From contig OZ024810.1 of assembly GCA_964017045.1 (NCBI GenBank), positions 250,501 through 314,500 of the forward strand: a DNA stretch of 64,000 nucleotides, given 5' to 3'. A program made the position numbers and the translations under genes. Numbering within the stretch: position 1 is the first letter of the stretch; each line of letters begins with the position of its first letter. This stretch comes from Omphiscola glabra. Its lineage: Eukaryota > Mollusca > Gastropoda > Lymnaeidae. Positions 13,601 through 24,685 of this stretch are shown here, in pieces. The notes beneath the pieces were generated by a model that had not been told where the DNA came from, made no database searches, and saw only the letters and a list, made by a program, of their open reading frames with translations.

Positions 13601-16600
13601 TAGTCAAACTGTTCCATAATTTAGTTAAACTGTTCCATAATTTAGTCAAACTGTTCCATAATTTAATTAAACTGTTCCATAATTTAGTCACACTGTTCCA
13701 TAATTTAGTTAAACTGTTCCATAATTTAGTCAAACTGTTCCATAATTTAGTTAAACTGTTCCATAATTTAGTCACACTGTTCCATAATTTAGTTAAACTG
13801 TTCCATAATTTAGTCAAACTGTTCCATAATTTAGTCAAACTGTTCCATAATTTAGTTAAACTGTTCCATAATTTAGTTAAACTGTTCCATAATTTAGTCA
13901 AACTGTTCCATAATTTAGTCAAACTGTTCCATAATTTAGACGCTATAGCTTCAAAAAAGCGCAATCTGTATGGCTTCTTTCTGTCTATTCACACTGGGAA
14001 CGCATCAGAGGACAACCTTTAAAAAAAATGTGTGTGGATGGTGGCTCCTAGGTTTCTTAATGTGGGTGCATGATGGCACCTGGGTTTCTTTATTCGGTTA
14101 CCACAAGAAACTCTTGAAAGGGATCGCTCATATGAAGAAAAGACTCGACTGGTCCAGAAATGATTGGAATACATCTAAAGATCAACCACATTAACTATGA
14201 TGAACCACATTAACTATGATGACATTAACTATGATGACATTAACTATGATGAACCACATTAACTATGATGACATTAACTATGATGAACCACATTAACTAT
14301 GATGACATTAACTATGATGACATAAACTATGATGACATTAACTATGATGACATAACTATGATGAACCACATTAACTATGATGACATAAACTATGATGACA
14401 TTAACTATGATGACATTAACTATGATGACATTAACTATGATGACATTAACTATGATGACATAAACTATGATTGAACGTGTACACTTGTATTGTATAGACG
14501 TCCTGGCATTACGTCATTGTGACAGTTTTATACTGTCATTATTTATATAGTTGACTCTACTCTCTACGCCTTCCTCTCTCTTATCCGAATCATTATTATT
14601 TCACTATAGCCGTCCACTGATTTTCTCTCACCATCCGACCCTGGTGACTGCAGACCCTGACTTTCCCCACGGTATCCACCCCTGATTGATGTAGGCCGTA
14701 AGTGCACATAGGGTATTTGCCCCTGATGACTGGTGACCCTGACTTTCCACAGGGTACCCACCCCTCGAGGATCAAACATCCTGACTGATGATGATTACTT
14801 GTACAGCGCTTTTGTCCATGCGCACAGGGTATCCGCCCCTGAACATCGTAGACCGACCTTGTCTCAAGTCCTATCAGCAACATGTGGACTGGTTTAGCTC
14901 TGTGTCCGCCCCTGATCATCGTAGACCGACCTTGTCTCAAGTCCTACCAGCAACATGTGGCCTGGTTTAGCTCTGTGTCCGCCCCTGAACATCGTAGACC
15001 GACCTTGTCTCAAGTCCTACCAGCAACACCTGGCCTGGTTTAGCTCTGTGTCCGCCCCTGAACATCGTAGACCGACCTTGTCTCAAGTCCTACCAGCAAC
15101 ATGTGGCCTGGTTTAGCTCTGTGTCCGCCCCTGATCATCGTAGACCGACCTTGTCTCAAGTCCTACCAGCAACATGTGGCCTTCTTTAGCCCTGTGTCAT
15201 TTCTTATGTTATTGATCGAGTCACTATCGATCTCTGTATCTATCTGTAACAAGGCAGACTCGCTGGTACACATCTCTGCATGTATCTGTAACACGACGGC
15301 AGACTCGCTGGTACACATCTCTGTATGTATCTGTAACACGACGGCAGACTCGCTGGAACACATCTCTGTATTTATCTGTAACAAGGCAGACTCGCTGGTA
15401 CACATCTCTGCATGTATCTGTAACACGACGGCAGACTCGCTGGTACACATCTCTGTATGTATCTGTAAAAGGGCAGACTCGCTGGTACACATCTCTGTAT
15501 GTATCTGTAAAAGGGCAGACTCGCTGGTACACATCTCTGCATGTATCTGTAAAACGGCAGACTCGCTGGTACACATCTCTGTATGTATCTGTAACAAGGC
15601 AGACTGGCTGGTACACATCTCTGTATGTATCTGCAACAGGGCAGACTCGCTGGTACACATCTCTGTATTTATAGGTAACAAGGCAGACTCGCTGGTACAC
15701 ATCTCTGCATGTATCTGTAACAGGGCAGACTCGCTTGTACACATCTCTGTATGTATCTGTAAAAGGGCAGACTCGCTGGTACACATCTCTGCATGTATCT
15801 GTAACAAGGCAGACTCGCTGGTACACATCTCTGCATGTATCTGTAAAAGGGCAGACTCGCTGGTCTGTATGTATCTGTAACACGACGGCAGACTCGCTGG
15901 TACACATCTCTGTATGTATCTGTAAAAGGGCAGACTCGCTGGTACACATCTCTGCATGTATCTGTAACAAGGCAGACTCGCTGGTACACATCTCTGCATG
16001 TATTTGTAAAACGGCAGACTCGCTGGTACACATCTCTGTATGTATCTGTAAAAGGGCAGACTCGCTGGTCTGTATGTATCTGTAACACGACGGCAGACTC
16101 GCTGGTACACATCTCTGTATGTATCTGTAAAAGGGTAGACTCGCTGGTACACATCTCTGTATGTATCTGTAAAAGGGCAGACTCGTTATAAGAAGTACTT
16201 GAATCGGCAGGGTCTGTTGTTGACTTGAGAACGTGGGGGGGGGGGGGAGATGACGGTGGGGCAGGGGTATGTTGTCATAGTGACAAAGAAATAAATCCGG
16301 TTACTATAATAATTACTTTGTTCTTATTGTACATAACACAAAGACATGTTTTTGGTTGGGGTTTTCCTGAACTATTTATAGATCAGCGTCTCAAGGACGG
16401 CGAACCGGGGTAAATAACCCCAATGTAGGAAACAAATAGTCACAGGAAAAAAAAGTCACAAAAAAAAGTCACAGGAAAAAAAAGTCACAAAAAAACTTTA
16501 TTAACTGTAATTTTATTTAAATTTATTTATGATAGACTAAGTATCAGTCCAAGTCAATGGAACCAAAATTCACAGGAAGAAAAGTGATAAGAAGAGAATA

Positions 16601-19600
16601 ACAAAATATGAAAATCGTAAGTATTTCCACAAATATAAATGCATTGATGAGCATCACATAAATCAATTACCAGATATGTCTCAATGTCAAAGATGCTACA
16701 AAAATTAGTTTGAATATTTTTGATGGAACAGTCGTTTGAGCACGCTGGTAAATCTGACAAGTTTGTGAAGCAAAGGAATTGTTCCATCTTGGTCCCAACG
16801 CTATATTGATAACATTAAGGCAATTGATGCTTGGTCTAGATAGTGTTATCACTAAACTAGTACTAGAATGCAATGCCCTTTGCTGTCTAGATAGTGTTAT
16901 CACTAAACTAGTACTAGAATGCAATGCCCGTTGCTGTCTAGATAGTGTTATCACTAAACTAGTACTAGAATGCAATGCCCGTTGCTGTCTAGATAGTGTT
17001 ATCACTAAACTAGTACTAGAATGCAATGACCGTTGCTGTCTAGATAGTGTTATCACTAAACTAGTACTAGAATGCAATGCCTTTTGCTGTCTAGATAGTG
17101 TTATCACTAAACTAGTACTAGAATGCAATGCCCGATGCTGTCTAGATAGTGTTATCACTAAACTAGTACTATAATGCAATGACCGTTGCTATCTAGATAG
17201 TGTTATCACTAAACTAGTACTAGAATGCAATGCCCCTTGCTGTCCTTCCATTCCCTTACTATGTGAGATGTGTCAAGGATCTATCAGATCAGAGACGAGA
17301 ATTAAATGACAATACTTTTTTGGCAAGAGCTCAATCTTTGTGCAGTCGCTTACAACCATTTCATGGTATTCAATCTGTAATATTGGTGTTTTTCTGATTC
17401 ATGCAGGACTATGTAACTAATTATGAAGAAATTATAGAAATGAATGTGTGATTATAAATATGTAGACATAACCCCAATATCACAGACATGTTTAATCCGA
17501 AGTGAGAATCAACCCACGTTCCCAACGAGCCGTCCCTAACCTTACTGATATTTATTCTGTAGTCAACATTTATACGGACTTACAAATACAAGTATGGTTA
17601 ATAGAAAAGATTTTATGTGACTTTATTTCCTAGTACAACTTGTGACTTTATTTCCTAGTACAACTTGTGACTTTTCCCCTGTGAATTTATTTTCACTCAC
17701 TAATTACTCCCAAGTGGGGTATAACTAGTATAAGTGAAAATTTAAGGATAAAGAGGGCTCAGTATGAATTAAGACAATTATACAGACTTTACACAGGTAG
17801 CTAAAGATTTGATTATATATATTTATACAGTCTTGACACAGGTAGCTAAAGAGTTGATTATATATATTTATACAGACTTGACACAGGTAGCTAAAGAGTT
17901 GATTATATATATTTATACAGACTTGACACAGGTAGCTAAAGAGTTAATTATATATATTTATACAGACTTGACACAGGTAGCTAAAGAGTTGATTATATAT
18001 ATTTATACAGACTTGACACAGGTAGCTAAAGAGTTGATTATATATATTTATACAGACTTGACACAGGTAGCTAAAGAGTTGATTATATATATTTATACAG
18101 ACTTGGCACAGGTAGCTAAAGAGTTGATTATATATATTTATACAGACTTGGCACAGGTAGCTAAAGAGTTGATTATATATATTTATACAGACTTGACACA
18201 GGTAGCTAAAGAGTTGATTATATATATTCATACAGACTTGACACAGGTAGCTAAAGAGTTGATTATATATATTTATACAGACTTGACACAGGTAGCTAAA
18301 GATTGGGATTTGTTAAACCTTGTTGAAACCCTCAAACTGCACCCTAGAGACGTTGATCTCCTGCCCTGGTGTCTCCCCCCCCTCCTGCCAGGTGTCTCCC
18401 CCCTCATGCCCAGGTGTCCCCCCCCTCCTGCCCAGGTGTCTCCCCCTCCTGACCATGTGTCTACCCCCTCCTGCATTTCAATAATTTTAACCCGCCACAC
18501 CCCATCCCCCCGCTCCCCGTATCCTAATTAGTTACCACAATAAACTCTAGAACGGGGCCGCCCAGATGAAAAAAGAGATTGCGATCGAATTCTCCAGAAA
18601 AGATTTGAATACATTCTAAGATAAACCACTTTAACTATGTCAACGTGTCAACTTGTCTTCTAGAAACGTCTCGGCATAATTTAAACTAGGACACGATTCA
18701 AAGACTGTAGAATGCTGCCCTAGACCAGTGGTCCAAAACCACAAGGCATGTGACCCAGTGACGTTGGACGTGGGGGTACGTAGGGGCCTTTATATATTTG
18801 GGAGGCGTTTTTTGGCCAAGTGAAGAGGGTTTTTTTTGTTGAAAGGGGAGGGGGCGAAATTTTTGGCCCACCCCAGGCGACACTAACCCACTGCACATAC
18901 CGGTACCGGTCCACCACCTGTCAGGATCTGGCAGTGGTGTAGCTAGGATTAGCGCTGTCCGAGGCGGGCCGAGAACTTTGCAACCACTGCGCGAAAAAAA
19001 AACCTCTACACAATGGTTTAGTAAACACGCTAAGTTAAGACACAAGAATCAGTCAATGTAAAGACGGGCTACAAAGGGACGTGGGGGGGGGGGGTGACTC
19101 AAGGTGGCAGCGCCGGTGAAAAGAGACAAATGGAAATGCAATTTTTTTTAATTGAGTTAAAAGCAAAGTCATGTAGAGGCACTCTGCTGGCTCTTATTTG
19201 TGTGTTTGCCTTTAATTATCTCCCCTTAATCAATGGTCATATGTCGAGACAAACTGGTGGACTCCGGCTTATGGCGTCATATGACGAGACAAACTGGTGG
19301 ACTCCGGCTTATGGCGTCATATGTCGAGACAAACTGGTGGACTCCGGCTTATGGTGTCATATGTCGAGACAAACTGGTGGACTCCGGCTAATGGCGTCAT
19401 ATGACGAGACAAACTGGTGGACTCCGGCTTATGGCGTCATATGACGAGACAAACTGGTGAACTCCGGCTTATGGCGTCATATGACGAGACAAACTGGTGA
19501 ACTCCGGCTTATGGCGTCATGTATGGCATCCTTCCGTCTTCACGAGACGATGGAGTAGCTATATTGTAGTCCTACACTTCGACGAGTGGCTCACTAGGCC

Positions 19601-22600
19601 AATCCTGGAGTGACAATCTCGACTGCATTTCACGCAGGAGAATGATGATTCCTGGTTAATTTGACACGTAGCTTTGTTTTTTTCAGTTAGATTGAGATTA
19701 TTCCACACCCGCTTATTCAGTTTAGCCATAGTTGCTGCTGCTTTTGCGATCCTGATGTTTATCTCTTCATCAATGGAGAGAGAACTAGAAATATTGGATC
19801 CAAGGTATGTGAAATGCTCAACAACCGACAGATTATGGCCCTCAATAGTTATAATTGGAGGGGACGGCGCTTCTTGCCTCATGACATGAGTTTTCTGTAG
19901 ACTAATTTATTAACAATCCAAACTCTTTACAAGCGTGTGATAGACATATGACCAGACATACTGGTGGACTCCGGCTTATGGCGTCATATGACGAGACAAA
20001 CTGGTGGACTCCGGCTTATGGCGTCATATGACGAGACAAACTGGTGGACTCCGGCTTATGGCGTCATATGACGAGACAAATGGGTTGGATTTGCCTTATG
20101 GCGTGCTATTAACTGTTTCTTATCTATCACAGATGGTTTACAAAAACATGTACCTTCATGTACTCATTCTGTTCTCATCGCAAACCACACACACTGACAC
20201 GCTACATCTCAGTGGTACATATCTAGCCACACTGCCACACATCCTACATTTCTGTGGTGCATACCTAGCCACACTGCCACACACCCTACATCTCTGTGGT
20301 ACATAGCTAGCAACACTGTCACACACCCTACATCTCAGTGGTACATAGCTAGCCACACTGCTACACACCCTACATCTCTGTGGTACATAGCTAGCCACAC
20401 TGCCACACACCCTACATCTTTGTGGTACATACCTAGCCACACTGCGACACACCCTACATCTATGTGGTACATATCTAGCCACACTGCCACACACCCTACA
20501 TCTCTGTGGTACATAGCTAGCCACACTGCGACACACCCTACATCTCTGTGGTACATAGCTAGCCACACTGCCACACACCCTACATCTCTGTGGTACATAG
20601 CTAGCCACACTGCCACACATCCTACATCTCTGTGGTACATAGCTAGCCACACTGCCACACACCCTACATCTCTATGGTACATAGCTAACCACACTGTCAC
20701 ACAACCATATATCTCTGTGGTACATAGCTAGCCACACTGCCACACAACCATACATCTCTGTGGTACATAGCTAGCCACACTGCCACACACCCTACATCTC
20801 TGTGGTACATAGCTAGCCACACTGCCACACATCCTAAATCTCTGTGGTACATAGCTAGCCACACTGCCACACACCCTACATCTCTGTGGTACATAGCTAG
20901 CCACACTGCCACACACCCTACATCTCTGTGGTACATATCTAGCCACACTGCCACACAACCTACATCTCTGTGGTACATAGCTAGCCACACTGCCACACAC
21001 CCTACATCTCTGTGGTACATAGCTAGCCACACTGCCACACACCCTACATCTATGTGGTACATAGCTAGCCACACTGCCACACACCCTACATCTATGTGGT
21101 ACATAGCTAGCAACACTGTCACACACCCTACATCTCTGTGGTACATAGCTAGCCACACTGCGACACACCCTACATCTATGTGGTACATAGCTAGCCACAC
21201 TGCCACACATCCTACATCTCTGTGGTACATAGCTAGCCACACTGCCACACACCCTACATCTCTATGGTACATAGCTAACCACACTGTCACACAACCATAT
21301 ATCTCTGTGGTACATAGCTAGCCACACTGCCACACAACCATACATCTCTGTGGTACATAGCTAGCCACACTGCCACACACCCTACATCTCTGTGGTACAT
21401 AGCTAGCCACACTGCCACACATCCTACATCTCTGTGGTACATATCTAGCCATACTGCCACACAGCCTACATCTCTGTGGTACATAGGTAGCCACACTGCC
21501 ACACACCCTACATCTCTGTGGTACATAGCTAGCCACACTGCCACACACCCTACATCTCTGTGGTACATATCTAGCCACACTGCCACACACCCTACATCTC
21601 TGTGGTACATAGCTAGCCACACTGCCACACAGCCTACATCTCTGTGGTACATAGCTAGCCACACTGCCACACACCCTACATCTCTGTGGTACATAGCAAG
21701 CCCAATGCCTTCCTTCCTATGTACCAATCAATGTTCACCTGTACAAAAAAATGATGCCATCTTGCAGTCGCGCTACACCGAGTGTCTCGTTATAAACTAA
21801 ACCCCAGTAATCGACCAGTCCTATGGATTAGACTGAACAGTTGAATTGAACCAGTGTTAGTCACCACAACGATTGGCGTAACTAGGGTGGGTGGTACATG
21901 TATATAGTCTGGGGGGTGCCTCTTCTAGTAAAAGCATTATAATTTTTTTGGCCTTGTTTTCCGGTCTTCTGTTTAGTCACTCTGCCCCCCTTGGTGTGCT
22001 ATTACTAGTCACTCTGCACCCCTTGTTGTGCTATTACTAGTCACTCTGCACCCCTTGTTGTGCTATTACTAGTCACTCAGCACCCCTTGTTGTGCTATTA
22101 CTAGTCACTCTGCACCCCTTGGTGTGCTATTACTAGTCACTCTGCACCCCTAGGTGTGCTATTACTAGTCACTCTGCACCCCTTGGTGTGCTATTATTAG
22201 TCAGTCTGCACCCCTTGGTGTGCTATTACTAGTCACTCTGCACCCCTTGGTGTGCTATTACTAGTCACTCTGCACCCCTTGGTGTGCTATTACTAGTCAC
22301 TCAGCACCCCTTGGTGTGCTATTACTAGTCACTCTGCACCCCTTGGTGTGCTATTACTAGTCACTCTGCACCCCTTGGTGTGCTATTACTAGTCACTCTG
22401 CACCCCTTGGTGTGCTATTACTAGTCACTCTGCACCCCTTGTTGTGCTATTACTAATTACACTACACCCCTAATAAAACAGTCATTCAGTCATGCTTCTA
22501 AAATATTTGACAGGATGAACTGAACAGTTCTTATATATTAAACACAATAATTCAGTAGGCCTCTTAGATATTTACTTGAAACTATGGACAAGACAGACCT

Positions 22601-24685
22601 TACTCTTAGATATTTACTTGAAACTATGGACAAGACAGACCTTACTCTTAGATATTTACTTGAAACTATGGAATAGACAGACACATATTCTAGAAAAAAA
22701 ATTCAACTTAGTTTCATATTTATCCTTCCAGAAGCAGATACGGCTTAGTCAATTTGCAGCTAGTACTATTCCATATGTTGGGCCCAGCATGGTCAGCATC
22801 TAGTCTCGTTTTTTTTGGCCCAGCATGGCCAGCATCCAGTCTGGGTTTTTTTTGGGCCCAGCATGGCCAGCATCCAGTCTGGGTTTTTTTTGGGCCCAAC
22901 ATGGCCAGCATCCAGTCTGTTGTTTTTTTTTTGGCCCAACATGGCCAGCATCCAGTCTGTTTACCTTCTAAATTTTACATCCGTTGCATTGGGCGATAGT
23001 CTCCAAACTTCCTAACTAAGAATTGAAAGTCTCCAAACTTCCTAACTAAGAATTGATAGTCTCCAAACTCCCTAACTAAGAATTTAGAAGCTCCCCTAAT
23101 TAATTTACTCTTTTTTTTTAAATTAATTTGTTTCTTTCTCCTCTCCTCTTATCTGTCACTTTCACAACCAGGTTCCTCTTATCTGTCACCTTGACAACCT
23201 GGTTCCTCTTATCTGTCACCTTGACAGCCAGATCCCGCTTATCTGTCACTTTGACAACCCGGTTCAAACACGTTCAATTAACAGATAAATCGGTATCCAT
23301 GTTTAATATGTTCCCAGGTATTTACTTCTCTGCCCACTGGTGTCCCCCATGCAGGAACTTCACCCCAGTCCTGGGCGACTTCTACAAAAAGCTGAGGGCA
23401 GCAGGCAAGAAGTTTGAGATAGTCTTCGTCAGTTCCGATAGGGACCAGGCATCATGTCAAGAATACTACGACTCAATGCCCTGGCTGCTCTTGCCCTACG
23501 CTGAACGGGGCCTTAAGGTAGGAAAATAGGTCAAGTGGAGAAAAATAGTGAATTGTCGAGGGGGGGGGGTCCATTTACAGGGCTGCGTTTGGGATCAGAG
23601 GTTGGGTGTCATGCATTTACAGGGCTGCGTTTGGGATTAGAGGTTGGGTGTCATGCATTTACAGGGCTGCGTTTGGGATCAGAGGTTGGGTGTCATGCAT
23701 TTACAGAGCTGCGTTTGGGATCAGAGGTTGGGTGTCATGCATTTACAGGGCTGCGTTTGGGAACAGAGGTTGGGTGTCATGCATTTACAGGGCTGCGTTT
23801 GGGATTAGAGGTTGGGTGTCATGCATTTACAGGGCTGCGTTTGGGATCAGAGGTTCTGTGTCATGCATTTACAGGGCTGCGTTTGGGATCAGAGGTTGGG
23901 TGTCATGCATTTACAGGGCTGTGTTTGGGATCAGAGGTTGGGTGTCATGCATTTACAGGGCTACGTTTGGGATCAGATGTTGGGTGTCATGCATTTACAG
24001 GGCTACGTTTGGGATCAGAAGTTGGGTGTCATGCATTTACAGGGCTACGTTTGGGATCAGAGGTTGGGTGTCATGCATTTACAGGGCTGCGTTTGGGATC
24101 AGAGGTTGGGTGTCATGCATTTACAGGGCTGCAGGGGAGTTGGAGGCAAATGTTGAGTTTGGAGATATATTATTAAAATTAAATTTACTTTTCTAAAGTG
24201 TCAGATACCAATAAATAAAACTCTGGATCAAAGTCATTTTCAGAGTAGCTACATTGGTGCATAAACTTTCCACCACAGTTGGGATGGTCTAATCAAAGTT
24301 AAAATGCAATTCTATAATAAGATTATGTCTCATGAATCTCAAACCCAAAGAACTTTTTAAACATTAAAATAATAAACAGGATGCTTTTCCTTATTAGGCT
24401 GTCAAACATGCACACAAGAAGTGGAAATTACATTTCACTGTATGTTGACACATACACATGACAAGTGCATCATATGAGGTTCAATTATAATCCCAATACT
24501 ACTGTAAAATTTGAGATACCGTAAATGTTTTTTCATTTCAGGAATCCCTGGCCCAGAAGTACAGTGTCAGAGGAATCCCCACCTTGGTGTTTGTGGACCC
24601 CAAAGATGGAAGCACAATCTCATTGGAGGGAAGGAACATCGTCACTGCAGACAGCGATGGAGACGAGTTCCCATGGAAGAACTGA
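10671..24685 (+). CDS. nucleoredoxin/tryparedoxin-like thiol oxidoreductase, three exons
   Basis: Exons 10671-10758, 23318-23517 and 24542-24685 join with GT-AG boundaries and matching phases (1, then 0) into a complete 143-aa protein. The thioredoxin-fold active site WCPPC is formed by residues 37-41 (Cys38, Cys41), inside [17 protein letters not shown] beta-strand [11 protein letters not shown] follows, then the cis-proline loop RGIPTL (Pro109) and the family-typical C-terminal DEFPW. This order and length match the small nucleoredoxin-like/tryparedoxin family, which reduces disulfides in partner proteins, usually in the cytosol or nucleus. No signal peptide or membrane segment is seen. Exon 1 ends in VL plus the first base of Gly30, and exon 2 supplies the rest, so the join is forced. 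Intron 1 is 12.6 kb and mostly minisatellites; intron 2 (1.0 kb) holds another array. Whether it corresponds to vertebrate NXN, NXNL1 or NXNL2 cannot be told from the sequence. Confidence 0.92.
10799..11433. mobile_element. nonautonomous DNA transposon-like element with inverted ends
   Basis: The left end agtggcgta (10799-10807) is the inverse of the right end tacgccact (11425-11433). Imperfect similarity continues inwards (gaaggggtag versus ctcccctcc-type sequence). It starts 40 bp after exon 1 of the nucleoredoxin-like gene. Similar gtggcgta/gtggtgtagctagg words recur near 18933 and 21873, so the family is dispersed. No coding capacity is seen. Confidence 0.55.
11161..11280. repeat. 23-bp tandem repeat, about 5 copies
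   Basis: Unit tgttcagaaggtctttcagt followed by gct. It lies inside the inverted-repeat element at 10799-11433. Confidence 0.92.
11755..11980. repeat. about 24-bp degenerate tandem repeat, 9-10 copies
   Basis: Unit acttaagaacaagtacaagg followed by gatt, with length variation between copies. In nucleoredoxin intron 1. Confidence 0.85.
12328..13460. repeat. 38-bp minisatellite, about 30 copies, carrying CRE motifs
   Basis: Unit ctgtgacgtcacacatgcta followed by tttaacgtgttcacactg. The left third has near-identical copies. The right two thirds have a diverged form (cgtcatacaatctatttaac). By eye about 17 copies keep a perfect TGACGTCA palindrome, the CREB/ATF site. It lies in intron 1 of the nucleoredoxin-like gene. 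Binding is not shown by the sequence. Confidence 0.93.
13490..13940. repeat. 21-bp minisatellite, about 21 copies
   Basis: Unit aaactgttccataatttagt followed by c, with alternating gtc/gtt ends. In nucleoredoxin intron 1, immediately after the CRE-bearing array. Confidence 0.95.
14190..14472. repeat. 15-bp tandem repeat, about 18 copies
   Basis: Unit attaactatgatgac, with interspersed longer units carrying accacattaactatgatga. Confidence 0.93.
14810..15195. repeat. 73-bp minisatellite, about 5 copies
   Basis: Unit contains tctgtgtccgcccctgaaca and tcgtagaccgaccttgtctc. Diverged half-units of the same kind (cccctgatgactggtgaccctgac-like) occur upstream from about 14640. Confidence 0.9.
15235..16192. 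repeat. 42-bp minisatellite, about 22 copies
   Basis: Unit gtacacatctctgtatgtat followed by ctgtaaaagggcagactcgctg. Some copies are 45 bp because of an extra acgacg segment, and two lack the gtacacatctc part. Open frames of 259 aa (+) and 329 aa (-) across it are repeat artefacts. Confidence 0.95.
16193..16827. other. AT-rich intronic spacer, no gene seen
   Basis: Part of nucleoredoxin intron 1. Contains a G-run near 16236-16247 and short aaaaaagtcacagg repeats near 16440-16490. Confidence 0.5.
16828..17250. repeat. 51-bp minisatellite, about 8 copies
   Basis: Unit ctagatagtgttatcactaa followed by actagtactagaatgcaatgcccgttgctgt. In nucleoredoxin intron 1. Confidence 0.95.
17251..17785. other. 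intronic spacer, no gene seen
   Basis: AT-rich DNA with a small 2.5-copy repeat (tgactttatttcctagtaca) near 17618-17680. No exon supported. Confidence 0.5.
17786..18305. repeat. 45-bp minisatellite, about 11.5 copies
   Basis: Unit gagttgattatatatattta followed by tacagacttgacacaggtagctaaa; very low divergence. The 240-aa plus-strand frame over it has no domain beyond the repeat. Confidence 0.95.
18360..18470. repeat. about 20-bp C-rich tandem repeat
   Basis: Four to five degenerate copies of cctgcccaggtgtctccccc. Confidence 0.75.
18720..19090. mobile_element. fragments of dispersed DNA elements
   Basis: ccagtggtccaaaacc near 18725 resembles a hAT-type terminal sequence, and gcagtggtgtagctagg near 18932 is related to the gtggcgta ends seen at 10799. 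Neither has a matching opposite end here, so these are probably truncated insertions. Confidence 0.3.
19230..19521. repeat. 40-bp minisatellite, left block, about 7 copies
   Basis: Unit atatgacgagacaaactggt followed by ggactccggcttatggcgtc. The same unit resumes at 19950 on the other side of a retrotransposon fragment. Confidence 0.93.
19522..19945 (-). mobile_element. non-LTR retrotransposon fragment (reverse transcriptase C-terminus, internally deleted)
   Basis: The minus strand encodes a run containing [13 protein letters not shown], then [19 protein letters not shown], then a CCHC-type finger [17 protein letters not shown]. The first two are characteristic of the post-catalytic part of LINE reverse transcriptases; the finger is characteristic of the protein's extreme C-terminus. 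The long segment normally between them is missing, so this copy is internally deleted. Upstream in sense, ACKEFGL-type residues extend it to about 19945. It sits between two blocks of one 40-bp minisatellite. It cannot be autonomous. Confidence 0.8.
19950..20094. repeat. 40-bp minisatellite, right block, about 3.5 copies
   Basis: Same unit and orientation as 19230-19521. Confidence 0.92.
20190..21705. repeat. 42-bp minisatellite, about 36 copies, with a higher-order repeat
   Basis: Unit tctctgtggtacatagctag followed by ccacactgccacacacccta and ca. A distinctive pair of variant copies (ctaaccacactgtcacacaa then ccatatatctctg) recurs about 590 bp apart (about 20681 and 21271), showing block duplication. 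Open frames on both strands are artefacts of the 14-codon period. Confidence 0.96.
21978..22460. repeat. 32-bp minisatellite, about 15 copies
   Basis: Unit ctgcaccccttggtgtgcta followed by ttactagtcact; in nucleoredoxin intron 1. Confidence 0.95.
22560..22690. repeat. 42-bp tandem repeat, 3 copies
   Basis: Unit ctcttagatatttacttgaa followed by actatggacaagacagaccttac. Confidence 0.9.
22782..22967. repeat. about 37-bp tandem repeat, 5 copies
   Basis: Unit ggcccagcatggccagcatc followed by cagtctgg and a variable T-run. The T-run length differs between copies. Confidence 0.9.
22990..23275. repeat. two 30-bp tandem repeats next to exon 2
   Basis: About 3.5 copies of agtctccaaacttcctaact plus aagaattgat (22998-23090) are followed by about 4 copies of ttcctcttatctgtcacctt plus gacaacctgg (about 23140-23270). 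The second, pyrimidine-rich array ends about 45 bp before the acceptor of nucleoredoxin exon 2. Confidence 0.85.
23570..24133. repeat. 42-bp minisatellite, about 13 copies, in nucleoredoxin intron 2
   Basis: Unit ggttgggtgtcatgcattta followed by cagggctgcgtttgggatcaga. It starts about 50 bp after exon 2. All three plus-strand frames are open across it. Confidence 0.95.

Noticed and set aside
15101..16192. 259-aa, 269-aa and 329-aa frames on both strands
   Set aside because: Repeat artefacts of a 42/45-bp array inside an intron.
17809..18531. 240-aa plus-strand frame with [14 protein letters not shown] repeats
   Set aside because: 45-bp minisatellite plus C-rich tail; no initiation context or conserved domain.
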